Source: Acidiphilium sp. 37-60-79 (GTDB lineage Bacteria > Pseudomonadota > Alphaproteobacteria > Acetobacterales > Acetobacteraceae). Taken from it: 39,470 nucleotides of DNA. The stretch is taken from NCBI GenBank assembly GCA_002279355.1, contig NCBV01000027.1, positions 1 to 39,470 on the forward strand, in the 5' to 3' direction. Positions 10,309 through 17,907 of this stretch are shown in pieces. Position 1 is the stretch's first letter. Every line of letters starts with the position of its first letter. Under the pieces are notes generated by a model. That model ran no database searches, had not been told where the DNA came from, and saw nothing but the letters and a program-made list of their open reading frames with translations. The position numbers were made by a program, and so were the translations under genes.

Positions 10309-10596
10309 ATGATCGAAGCCTATTGGAATAACAGCCTAATCGCCCGCTCGGACGATACCGTGGTCGTTGAAGGTAATCATTATTTTCCCCCCAGCGCCAT
10401 CGTAGACGGCGTGCTGACCCCCTCCGCGACCACCAGCCGCTGCCCGTGGAAAGGCACTGCCCATTACCATTCCGTCAATGTCGGCGGTGCGCAAAACCCG
10501 GACGCTGCCTGGTATTACCCCGAACCGCTGGCCGCCGCGGCCAATATCAAAGGCCGTATCGCGTTTTGGAAAGGCGTGGTGGTTAAGCCGGGCTGA
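10309..10596 (+). CDS. DUF427 domain protein
   Basis: A small 95-residue cytoplasmic protein of the DUF427 family. It carries the family hallmarks YFPPSAI, RCPWKG and AWYYPEP, with the tryptophan/tyrosine-rich core and IAFWKGV near the C-terminus. The ATG at 10309 follows AAAGGAG by 7 bases and is preferred over an in-frame codon at 10261. The biochemical function of DUF427 proteins is not established. It stands alone: an inverted repeat at 10617-10644 downstream looks like its terminator. It is unrelated to the dioxygenase across the divergent gap except by proximity. Confidence 0.88.
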   Translation: MIEAYWNNSLIARSDDTVVVEGNHYFPPSAIVDGVLTPSATTSRCPWKGTAHYHSVNVGGAQNPDAAWYYPEPLAAAANIKGRIAFWKGVVVKPG

Positions 10597-10616
10597 GCAA
10601 CTAGGGGGCACACAGG

Positions 10617-10644
10617 CCACCCATGCAAATAATCGCATGGGTGG
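10617..10644 (+). terminator. Intrinsic terminator after DUF427 gene
   Basis: A perfect 10-bp inverted repeat, CCACCCATGC and GCATGGGTGG, with an 8-base loop begins 21 bases after the DUF427 stop. It is followed by AGTTTTGTGATAT, a modest U-tract on the RNA. Stem and position support a Rho-independent terminator; the short U-run lowers confidence. Confidence 0.65.
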
Positions 10645-10918
10645 AGTTTTGTGATATAAAAATAAAATAAAACAATGAATTATGGCGGATTCTGAGCCGA
10701 ACGGCGCGTCGAGGCCGACCCAAGGCGCGCATCTCGCAGTTGCACAATGCACAGAATCGTGCTTTTCCCGAGTGCAACAGAACAGCGCTCGTAAATTCGG
10801 TTTACCGCACCGCAGGCCCTGTTCACTGAGTTTTTGCTAAGCTTGCTCAGGTTTGCCGCCAACGATTGGTGCGCATCGTCCAGGTTGCTGATTTACGCAT
10901 GCCGCCTCCCTTCTATTG
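10645..10918. other. Intergenic / 5' leader region upstream of the helicase gene
   Basis: About 270 bases without a convincing gene; with the flanking hairpins the gene-free gap is 366 bases. It begins AT-rich (GATATAAAAATAAAATAAAAC) and then becomes GC-balanced. Short open frames on both strands have no start signals or recognisable products. The region probably holds the helicase promoter and much of a long 5' untranslated leader, but no clear -35/-10 pair was found. Confidence 0.4.
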
Positions 10919-10942
10919 CCGTTGGTCCTTTAGGATTGGCGG
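10919..10942 (+). promoter_or_regulatory. RNA hairpin in the helicase 5' leader
   Basis: CCGTTGGTCC and GGATTGGCGG, separated by TTTA, can form ten continuous pairs as RNA. The four central pairs are G-U wobbles, so the symmetry is not obvious as DNA. It lies 20 bases before the proposed TTG start of the helicase and is followed by TTTGTTCT. It could act as an attenuator-like terminator or as a temperature-sensitive leader element. The function is inferred from position and pairing only. Confidence 0.5.
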
Positions 10943-10962
10943 TTTGTTCTGAAAGTATTCCT

Positions 10963-12264
10963 TTGACCTTATTCACCGAACTCGGCCTCGCCGAGCCCGT
11001 TCTGCGCGCCGTTGCTGCGGAATCCTACACCACCCCCACGCCAATCCAGGCGAAAGCCATCCCGATCATCCTTGAAGGCCATGACATGGTCGGCATTGCG
11101 CAAACCGGCACCGGCAAGACCGCCGCGTTCGTATTGCCGCTGCTGCATCGCTTGGCCAATGATGTGAGCCGCCCGGCGGATCGCACTTGCCGGATCTTGA
11201 TCCTCGCGCCGACGCGTGAGCTGGTTCAACAAATTGCTGAGAGTGCGCGGGTATACGGCAAATTCGTGCGTCCCTCGATTGCGGTGGTGATTGGTGGCGC
11301 GAAACACGGGCCGCAAGCTAAGCAAATGCTGCGCGGCGTCGATTTGCTGGTAGCAACACCGGGCCGCCTGCTCGATCATATGGGCACCGGCGCCATTCGG
11401 CTCGATCAAACCACTACCGTGGTGCTCGATGAAGCCGATCAGATGCTGGATATGGGCTTTATTCCAGCAATCCGCCAAATTTTGGCACGCCTGCCGGCCC
11501 AGCGCCAAACCATGCTGCTGTCAGCGACGATGCCGAAGCCGATCCGCGCTTTGGCCAGCGAATTTCTGACCAATCCGCGTGAAGTTGCGGTGAGTGCGGA
11601 ATCGCGGCCGATCGAGCGGATCGATCAACAAGTGATTTTGCTCTCGGCCAATGACAAGCGGGCGAAATTGGTGGAACTGCTGGCGGTGCCGGAAATGAAC
11701 CGCGCTATCGTGTTCACCCGCACCAAGCATGGCGCGGACAAGGTAACCCAGCATCTCGAAGCCGCTGGGCTGCCCGCGTCAGCGATCCATGGTAACAAAA
11801 GCCAACCGCAGCGCGAGCGTGCGCTGGATGGCTTCCGGTCAGGCCGGGTGAAAATTCTGGTGGCGACCGATATTGCCGCGCGTGGTATTGATGTCGATGG
11901 CGTCTCGCATATCGTCAATTTCGAATTGCCGAACATGCCAGAATCGTATGTCCATCGCATTGGCCGCACCGCGCGGGCCGGGGCGACTGGCATTGCGATT
12001 TCGCTGTGCGAGCCAACCGAATTGGCCTATTTGCGCGATATCGAAAAGCTGATCGGGCGCCAGCTTATTCCGGGCGGCGTGCCGCATGGTGTGCAGCGCC
12101 CGCCGCAGAATCGTGGTGGACAAAACCGCAATGGTGGCCAGCATCGCAGCGATAATGGCCGGGGCGGGCAGCCGCACCGCGCCGGTGCGCCGGGTGGTCA
12201 GCGCCATGCCGGTCGTGGCGAGCAGCGGGGCCGCCATGCAGGTGGTGGCCGCGTCGCGGGTTAA
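10963..12264 (+). CDS. DEAD-box ATP-dependent RNA helicase (RhlE/DeaD-like)
   Basis: An RNA-remodelling ATPase of 433 residues. All motifs are visible: Q motif TPTPIQ, motif I AQTGTGKT at 46-53, Ia PTRELVQQ, Ib TPGRLLD, II DEAD at 156-159, III SAT, V ATDIAARGID and VI HRIGRTARAG. The last ~60 residues are a low-complexity Arg/Gly/Gln/His tail with repeated RGG- and RGGQ-like segments, typical of RhlE-type helicases and likely RNA-binding. The start is a judgement call: TTG at 10963 gives MTLFTELGLAEPVL, matching family N-termini, with GAAAG upstream; the open frame extends to a TTG at 10834 that would add residues unlike the family. The long structured leader suggests post-transcriptional, perhaps cold-related, control. 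Confidence 0.92.
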   Translation: MTLFTELGLAEPVLRAVAAESYTTPTPIQAKAIPIILEGHDMVGIAQTGTGKTAAFVLPLLHRLANDVSRPADRTCRILILAPTRELVQQIAESARVYGKFVRPSIAVVIGGAKHGPQAKQMLRGVDLLVATPGRLLDHMGTGAIRLDQTTTVVLDEADQMLDMGFIPAIRQILARLPAQRQTMLLSATMPKPIRALASEFLTNPREVAVSAESRPIERIDQQVILLSANDKRAKLVELLAVPEMNRAIVFTRTKHGADKVTQHLEAAGLPASAIHGNKSQPQRERALDGFRSGRVKILVATDIAARGIDVDGVSHIVNFELPNMPESYVHRIGRTARAGATGIAISLCEPTELAYLRDIEKLIGRQLIPGGVPHGVQRPPQNRGGQNRNGGQHRSDNGRGGQPHRAGAPGGQRHAGRGEQRGRHAGGGRVAG

Positions 12265-12328
12265 GCGACCCGCGACATTCGCGCAACCTGAGCAGCCGAA
12301 CCGGGTGGATCGTGAGGTCCATTCGGTT

Positions 12329-12381
12329 CTAGTGTCCTGATTTTGAAATCCGTTGGATTTCGGAATCAGAGTGGACACTAG
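12329..12381. repeat. 53-nt imperfect palindrome, possible MITE or IS-end remnant
   Basis: Outer arms CTAGTGTCC (12329-12337) and GGACACTAG (12373-12381) pair perfectly. Inner arms TGATTTTGAAATCC and GGATTTCGGAATCA also pair around a GTT loop, with two positions becoming G-U in RNA, and a GAGT bulge lies on the 3' side. It begins 65 bases after the helicase stop, between convergent genes. The ends look like terminal inverted repeats of a miniature element, but no second copy occurs in the window. A role as a bidirectional terminator is also possible. Confidence 0.55.
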
Positions 12382-12400
12382 AAAATTCAATGATTTAGTG

Positions 12401-12445
12401 GCCTGCTTATCCCTGAAATTCATCTCATGAATTTCAGGGGCAGGC
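12401..12445 (-). terminator. Hairpin overlapping the stop codon of the ABC ATPase gene
   Basis: CCCTGAAATTCAT (12411-12423) and ATGAATTTCAGGG (12427-12439) form a perfect 13-bp stem with a CTC loop. Flanking GCCTG and CAGGC extend it past a small internal loop. The stem contains the last codons and the TGA of the minus-strand ATPase gene. On that strand it is followed by an AT-rich stretch ending TTGAATTTTC. It probably terminates the ABC operon or protects its mRNA 3' end. Confidence 0.55.
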
Positions 12446-13691
12446 CCCAGGCGATCACGGTGCGCAGCGTTTCCTCGGCGCGTTCGGGAGACATGCGATC
12501 CTCTAGCTCATCGCGGAAGCGCACCGCCGAGGCGCGATGGTTCCAGCGTTCATCAATCACTTGCCGGATCGCCGCAACCAGCGGCACATGGGCGCGCAGC
12601 GATTCGGCGAAGAGCTTTTTGCGCGCATCCGTATCGGCATGGACGAAGTTCTTGCCTTGCTCGGTTAGCTTAATATCGCCTTCTTCCAAATCGGCAAATC
12701 GCAATAATTGCAGCGTTTCGCCCAAAGGCAGCAATTCATCGGCTTCATATTGCAAGGCGGCGGCCAAGGCGGGCAGATCGGCCTTGCCTTGGTATGGGTC
12801 GGCGGCCAGCGTCTCTAACAGGCCGGACATCAGGTTCGTGCCAATCGGGTGCAGCGGAGTCGCGAAGCCGGTGGCCGCTTGCGCGGGCTGGGTGCGCAAT
12901 TCCGCCGGGGTTTTGCGCCGCGTCATCACCGCATAAATATCATCAACCATCTGCCGGAAATCCGGTGCGAGGCGATTGCGCGGATGCGCAAACGGCACCG
13001 TCATTTCATGCGCGACCCGCCCTGGATCTGAGGAAAACACCAAAATCCGGTCGCACATCAACACCGCTTCTTCGATATTATGGGTGACCATCAAAATCGA
13101 CTGCACGGGCAATTTTCGTTCTGACCAAAGATCAATCAAATCGGTGCGCAGCGTCTCAGCGGTGAGCACGTCGAGTGCCGAAAATGGCTCATCCATCAAC
13201 AGCAAATCAGGATGGGTCACTAAGGCGCGGGCAAGCCCAACGCGCTGGCGCATGCCGCCGGAAAGCTCTTTCGGATAAGCGCTTTCATAGCCGCCGAGCC
13301 CGATCAGATCGATCGCATCCTCAGCACGGCTTTCGCGCACCGCGCGCGGCACCCCCTGGGCCTCGAGGCCCAGCTCGACATTTTCCTGCACGCTCAGCCA
13401 GGGAAACAGCGCGAAGCTCTGAAACACCATCGAAACGCCGCGCACCGGCCCGCGCACCGGCTTGCCCTGCCACAGAACTTCGCCGCGGGTGGGGCGCAGC
13501 AAGCCCGCAATGATGCGCAACAAAGTTGATTTACCCGAGCCTGATCGTCCCAGCAGGCCAACGATTTCACCTGACCGGAGCGACACATTCACATCGTCCA
13601 GCACGATCAATTCGTTGTTCGAATCTTTAGGATAGGCCTGACCGCAATGGTTGACCTCAAGCAACATGGTGGTGTTGACCTGTTGATCCAT
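12420..13691 (-). CDS. ABC transporter ATP-binding protein, nitrate/sulfonate type, with C-terminal AAA-associated domain
   Basis: The energy-coupling subunit of an importer, 423 residues. Residues 1-260 form an NrtD/SsuB/TauB-like ATPase: Walker A GRSGSGKST at 48-56, Q-loop FQSFALFPWL, signature LSGGMRQRVGLARAL, Walker B LLLMDEPF and the switch His in VTHNIEEA. The remaining ~150 residues match the AAA-associated C-terminal domain found on some of these ATPases (LPLGETLQLLRFADLEEGDI, LTEQGKNFV). That domain may sense or regulate but its function is not settled. The ATG at 13691 follows AAGGAA. The permease gene ends 10 bases upstream. The 3' end is embedded in a hairpin. No substrate can be assigned. 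Confidence 0.9.
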   Translation of the reverse strand: MDQQVNTTMLLEVNHCGQAYPKDSNNELIVLDDVNVSLRSGEIVGLLGRSGSGKSTLLRIIAGLLRPTRGEVLWQGKPVRGPVRGVSMVFQSFALFPWLSVQENVELGLEAQGVPRAVRESRAEDAIDLIGLGGYESAYPKELSGGMRQRVGLARALVTHPDLLLMDEPFSALDVLTAETLRTDLIDLWSERKLPVQSILMVTHNIEEAVLMCDRILVFSSDPGRVAHEMTVPFAHPRNRLAPDFRQMVDDIYAVMTRRKTPAELRTQPAQAATGFATPLHPIGTNLMSGLLETLAADPYQGKADLPALAAALQYEADELLPLGETLQLLRFADLEEGDIKLTEQGKNFVHADTDARKKLFAESLRAHVPLVAAIRQVIDERWNHRASAVRFRDELEDRMSPERAEETLRTVIAWGLPLKFMR

Positions 13692-13701
13692 CGATAATTC
13701 C

Positions 13702-15435
13702 TTACCCAAGATTGGTGCGGCGGCTGGCATAGGCATAAAGCGGACGCCAGATTAACCGGTTGAAACTCAGCACGAAGGCGGACATCACCGCCACGCCAAG
13801 CACGATTTTGCTGGTAGCCCCCGCTGCGGTGGCCTCGGCGATATAGGCCCCCAGACCATTGGCCACCAGGGTGACTTTGCCCCAGGACGCGACCTCGGCA
13901 ACAATCGAGGCATTCCAGGCGGCCCCGGTTGCGGTCAGCGCGCCGGTGACGAAATACGGTAAAATTCCGGGAATCACGAGCCGACGCCACCATAAAATAC
14001 CACGCAAACCAAAATTGGCGGCCGCCTCTTTCAAGTCACCGGGCAAGGCCGAAGCGCCCGCCACCACGTTGAACAAAATATACCATTGGGTGCCGAGCAC
14101 CATCAGCGGGGTGAGCCAGATATTCGGCGCGAGCTTGAACGCAACGATACCCGCCACCATCACCGGAAATAGCAAATTCGCCGGAAATGCGGCGAGGAAT
14201 TGCGCGACCGGCTGCACCAGCTTGGTGGCCTTAGGCCGCAGCCCAACCCACACGCCAATAGGCACCCAGATCAGGCAGGAAATCGCCAAAGCCGCAATAA
14301 CCCGCAGCAAGGTGAAAAATGCCAGTTCAATACAGGTCAATAAATCCGACCAGTGCAAATGCGCCGCGCAAAATAAAATGATCCGCCACAGCGCCGTAGC
14401 GGCGCCCGCCGCGACCAACACGTAAAAAATCGCATCACCAAACCGCGAGGAGGGGCCAGACGGGCCGACCGTGCGGAAGGTCCGCTCCGCGCGCCCCATG
14501 CGCATCCGGCCAATGACGGCAAATTGATCGCCGATCCAGCCGCCGATCTGGCGGAACAAAAATGTCCGCCGCAGCAATTTTAGCACCCAAGGCTCGGTGC
14601 CGGCAGCGGTTTGCACTGTCTCGAACCGGAACTTGCCGGACCAGGCGACCAGCGGGCGGAACAGCAATTGATCATAAAGCAAAATCACCACCAGCATCGC
14701 GATAACTGCATAAAAAACCGCTAACAAATCGCTCTTACGTAACGCCACCGCGACATAGGAGCCGATGCCGGGCAGGGTGAAGGTGGTATTGCCAACGGTG
14801 ATGGCCTCGGCAGCAACCACGAAAAACCAGCCGCCAGACATTGACAGCATGGTGTTCCACACCAAACCTGGCACGGCGAACGGCACGTCGAGGCGCCAAA
14901 ATCGCTGCCAGGGTGACAGGCCGAAGCTGCGGCAGGCCTCATCGAGATCGGCGGGTTCGGTGGTCAGCGATTGATAGAAGCTAAACGCCATGTTCCAGGC
15001 TTGGCTGGTAAAAATGGCGAACACTGCGGCGAGTTCCGCGCCCAGCTCTTGGCCTGGGAATAAATGCAGGAAAAACAGCACGGTAAACGACAGAAAGCCG
15101 AGAATGGGCACCGATTGCAGAATATCCAACATGGGAATGACAATAATTGCCGCACGGCGGCTCTTGGCGGCCAAGGTGGCGACGGTGAAGGTGAAAATCA
15201 GCGAGGCGAGCAAAGCGGCGAACATCCGCAAGGTGGTGCGCAGCGCATAGCCAGGCAGGTAAGCGGGATTCAGATGGATCGCGGTGGCTTGCACGCTTGC
15301 GAGCGGGGCGAGTGTGCCTTGCGCGACATTGGCAATGCCGATCAAAATGGCCAAAACCACCACGATCGCCGCCGCATCCCAGGCATTAGGTAAGCGGCGA
15401 CCATGAATAAGGGCGGGCGGGGCGATGCTGGACAT
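13702..15435 (-). CDS. ABC transporter permease, two fused membrane domains
   Basis: A 577-residue inner-membrane protein in which two binding-protein-dependent permease units are fused. Each half has about six hydrophobic segments and its own EAA loop: DEACRSFGLSPWQRFWRL in the first half and EAAANFGLRGILWWRRL in the second. A hydrophilic linker of about 60 residues separates them. This architecture, together with the downstream ATPase, gives a complete translocator from two genes. The start is placed at 15435 (MSSIAPPAL) where GGGAG precedes; an upstream extension is unsupported. No periplasmic binding protein gene lies nearby, so the partner must be encoded elsewhere or be absent. The gene is divergent from dnaN. 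Confidence 0.9.
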   Translation of the reverse strand: MSSIAPPALIHGRRLPNAWDAAAIVVVLAILIGIANVAQGTLAPLASVQATAIHLNPAYLPGYALRTTLRMFAALLASLIFTFTVATLAAKSRRAAIIVIPMLDILQSVPILGFLSFTVLFFLHLFPGQELGAELAAVFAIFTSQAWNMAFSFYQSLTTEPADLDEACRSFGLSPWQRFWRLDVPFAVPGLVWNTMLSMSGGWFFVVAAEAITVGNTTFTLPGIGSYVAVALRKSDLLAVFYAVIAMLVVILLYDQLLFRPLVAWSGKFRFETVQTAAGTEPWVLKLLRRTFLFRQIGGWIGDQFAVIGRMRMGRAERTFRTVGPSGPSSRFGDAIFYVLVAAGAATALWRIILFCAAHLHWSDLLTCIELAFFTLLRVIAALAISCLIWVPIGVWVGLRPKATKLVQPVAQFLAAFPANLLFPVMVAGIVAFKLAPNIWLTPLMVLGTQWYILFNVVAGASALPGDLKEAAANFGLRGILWWRRLVIPGILPYFVTGALTATGAAWNASIVAEVASWGKVTLVANGLGAYIAEATAAGATSKIVLGVAVMSAFVLSFNRLIWRPLYAYASRRTNLG

Positions 15436-15630
15436 GGGCGCTCCCGGAAAGTTCACGATTAAGGTGAGACAGAGTTGGCGACCGGCACAGCCACCTACCG
15501 CGCCTGCCTTATCAAGAGTGACGCGGCCTGTCACGCGACGAATGATGGCGGTTTGATGAAGCCCCCGCGCTTACCCTGTTCTATCTGGTGCGAATCTAGG
15601 CTATGCGTGGTAACGAGACTCAAAATACGA

Positions 15631-15645
15631 GGCCGGCTGCCGGCC
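15631..15645 (+). promoter_or_regulatory. GC hairpin in the dnaN leader
   Basis: GGCCGG and CCGGCC surround a three-base CTG loop, ending 20 bases before the dnaN ATG and just ahead of its GGAAGG ribosome site. A GAATC site (GANTC, the CcrM methylation sequence in alphaproteobacteria) lies at 15592-15596. Both are simple observations; no function is demonstrated and short GC palindromes are common at this base composition. Confidence 0.3.
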
Positions 15646-15665
15646 GGGAAGACTGGAAGGACACC

Positions 15666-16790
15666 ATGAAGTTCAAGGCAGACCGCGCGACATTGCTCAA
15701 GGCTTTGGCCCATGTGCAGAACATCGTTGAGCGCCGCAATACAATTCCCATCTTGGCCAACGTGCTGTTGTCGGTGCGCGACGGGCGACTGACCATCGCC
15801 GCCACCGATCTGGAAATTGCGCTGATCGAGGAAATTCCGGCGACCACCGCGCGCGATGGCGCGGTCACCGCCCCAGCCGCGACCTTGTATGAGATTGTGC
15901 GCCGCCAGCAGGAGGGGGCAACCATCGAGCTCGATCATCCGGGCGGAGATGCGCCGCTGGCGCTGCGGGCCGGGCGCTATGCCACCAATTTGGTGGTGTT
16001 GCCGACCGATGAGTTCCCCAAACTCGACGCGGGCAAGCTGAGCCACCGTTTCGCGGTGCCCGCGCAAGCCCTGCGCGGCTTGATTGATCGCACCAAATTC
16101 GCGATCTCGACGGAGGAGACCCGCTATTACCTCAATGGCATTTATGTGCATGTCGCCGAAACCGACGGCACGCCGGTGCTGCGTGCGGTCGCGACCGACG
16201 GCCACCGCCTCGCCCGGGTTGAAGAGCCGCTGCCAGAGGGTGCTATGGGCATGCCGGGGGTGATTATTCCGCGCAAAACCGTCAATGAGGTGCGTAAGTT
16301 GCTCGAAGAGAGCAGTGGCGATATCGGCGTCTCGCTGTCTGAGACGCGGATTCAGTTCGAATTCGGCACTATGCGTCTGACCAGCAAGCTGATCGACGGC
16401 ACCTATCCCGATTACAGCCGGGTGATCCCGGTCGGGAACGATAAAATCATGCGCGTCGATAAAAAAGATTTCACCGCCGCCGTCGCCCGCGTTTCTGCAA
16501 TCTCGACCGAGCGCAACCGGCCGATCAAATTATCGGTTGGGCGCGATATGCTGGTGCTCTCCGCCACCAGCCCCGAGCAGGGCACCGCGACCGAGGAGTT
16601 GGAATCGGGCCAGGTGCATTATGAGTCGACGCCGATCGAAATCGGCTTCCAATCGCGCTATTTGAACGACGTGGCGGAGCAGATTTCCGGCGATGTGGAG
16701 TTTTGCTTTGCCGATGGCGCAACCCCAACCTTGGTGCGCGATGCTGGTGATTTGAGCGCCGTATTCGTGTTAATGCCCATGCGGGTCTGA
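15666..16790 (+). CDS. dnaN: DNA polymerase III beta subunit (sliding clamp)
   Basis: The processivity clamp of the replicative polymerase, 374 residues, acting as a ring-shaped dimer. The N-terminus MKFKADRATLLKALAHVQNI and motifs PILANVLL, YYLNGIYVH, ATDGHRLA and the C-terminal PTLVRDAG...VLMPMRV are typical, and the length is that of the family. The ATG at 15666 is preceded by GGAAGG 5 bases upstream; an in-frame codon at 15603 adds 21 non-homologous residues. It is followed 7 bases later by recF, the classical dnaN-recF pairing. dnaA is not adjacent here, so the ancestral dnaA-dnaN-recF order is broken on the left by the ABC operon. Confidence 0.97.
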   Translation: MKFKADRATLLKALAHVQNIVERRNTIPILANVLLSVRDGRLTIAATDLEIALIEEIPATTARDGAVTAPAATLYEIVRRQQEGATIELDHPGGDAPLALRAGRYATNLVVLPTDEFPKLDAGKLSHRFAVPAQALRGLIDRTKFAISTEETRYYLNGIYVHVAETDGTPVLRAVATDGHRLARVEEPLPEGAMGMPGVIIPRKTVNEVRKLLEESSGDIGVSLSETRIQFEFGTMRLTSKLIDGTYPDYSRVIPVGNDKIMRVDKKDFTAAVARVSAISTERNRPIKLSVGRDMLVLSATSPEQGTATEELESGQVHYESTPIEIGFQSRYLNDVAEQISGDVEFCFADGATPTLVRDAGDLSAVFVLMPMRV

Positions 16791-16797
16791 TGCGGCA

Positions 16798-17907
16798 TTG
16801 ACCAATCTGGCGGCGCTACGGCTCGTCGATTTTCGCTCCTATGCGGCGCTGGATTGGGCGATTGAGGCACGGGTCACGGTGCTGGTGGGCCCGAACGGCG
16901 CTGGCAAAACCAATCTGTTGGAAGCGATTTCGCTCCTCGCGCCGGGGCGCGGATTGCGCGGCGCAAAATTTGCCGACTTGGCTCGGCGCGCACCAGAAGC
17001 GGGTGGCGGATTTGCTCTCGGCGGCGTGCTATATGCGCAGGATCGCCCGAACGATCGGATTGAATTGACCAGTTCGGTTGGCGGTGCCGAGCGCGAACGG
17101 CGTAAATTTTTTATGGACGGCCAAGCGGTATCCGGCGCTGAAGCGGCGTCGTTATTCAGCGCGGTTTGGCTGACCCCGCAAATGGACCGGCTGTTTACCG
17201 AGGGCGCTTCGGCGCGACGCCGGTTTTTGGATCGGCTCACCTTGGCCTTGGAGCCCGGCCATGCCCGCGAGGTGGCCGCATTCGAGGCCGCCGCGGTCAA
17301 TCGCAGCCGATTGCTCGAGCAGGGGCGGTTCGATCCGGTCTGGTGCGGTATTTTGGAAGATTCCATGGCGCGCCATGCCGTGGCCATGACGGCATCCCGG
17401 CTGGATTTGATCGCCCGGCTGAATGCGGTCATGGCGCCGCACGCGGAAGTTGCGGCCTTTCCACCGGCCCGGCTGGACTTGGCCTGTGAAATCGGCGCCA
17501 TGCTCGCCGCGCATCCGGCGGTGGAGGTGGAGGATCGTCTGCGGGCGCGGCTGGCATCGACGCGCGGGCCGGGCAGTGCGCCGCTATCGCCGCAGCGAGC
17601 GGATCTGTTGATCGCCGATTGGCATGGCGCAGCGGCTTCACTGGCTTCGACCGGTGAGCAGCGGGCGATGCTGGTGGCGATTATTCTCTTTCACGCCGAA
17701 CTCGTGCGCGATTGGCGCGGCGCGCCGCCGATTTTATTGCTCGATGAGCCGTTTGTGCATTTGGACCATGCCCGCCAATCTGCCCTGCGCGATCATGTGC
17801 TGGCTGGGCGGATGCAGGTTTTTTGCACCGCGACCGAGACCGGCATTTGGCAGAATACAGCTTCGGTATGGTCGGTCGGCGCGGGCGCGCTTACGCCGCG
17901 CGCTTGA
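16798..17907 (+). CDS. recF: DNA replication and repair protein RecF
   Basis: An SMC-like ATPase that helps load RecA at gaps, 369 residues. Walker A is GPNGAGKT at 31-38, the ABC-type signature is STGEQRAML, and Walker B is ILLLDEPFVHLD. The start is a TTG at 16798: the nearby ATG at 16790 is out of frame and stops after three codons, while the TTG gives MTNLAALRLVDFRSY, a normal RecF N-terminus. A rare start combined with close coupling to dnaN suggests deliberately low expression, an inference. The 3' end overlaps the convergent asd gene by 17 bases. Confidence 0.94.
   Translation: MTNLAALRLVDFRSYAALDWAIEARVTVLVGPNGAGKTNLLEAISLLAPGRGLRGAKFADLARRAPEAGGGFALGGVLYAQDRPNDRIELTSSVGGAERERRKFFMDGQAVSGAEAASLFSAVWLTPQMDRLFTEGASARRRFLDRLTLALEPGHAREVAAFEAAAVNRSRLLEQGRFDPVWCGILEDSMARHAVAMTASRLDLIARLNAVMAPHAEVAAFPPARLDLACEIGAMLAAHPAVEVEDRLRARLASTRGPGSAPLSPQRADLLIADWHGAAASLASTGEQRAMLVAIILFHAELVRDWRGAPPILLLDEPFVHLDHARQSALRDHVLAGRMQVFCTATETGIWQNTASVWSVGAGALTPRA

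Noticed and set aside
10834-10962. N-terminal extension of the DEAD-box helicase
   Set aside because: The extra residues do not match helicase N-termini and cross the leader hairpin; TTG at 10963 fits better.
15541-15600. Sigma-70 promoter for dnaN
   Set aside because: TTGATG near 15553 has no convincing -10 at a suitable distance, so no promoter is listed.
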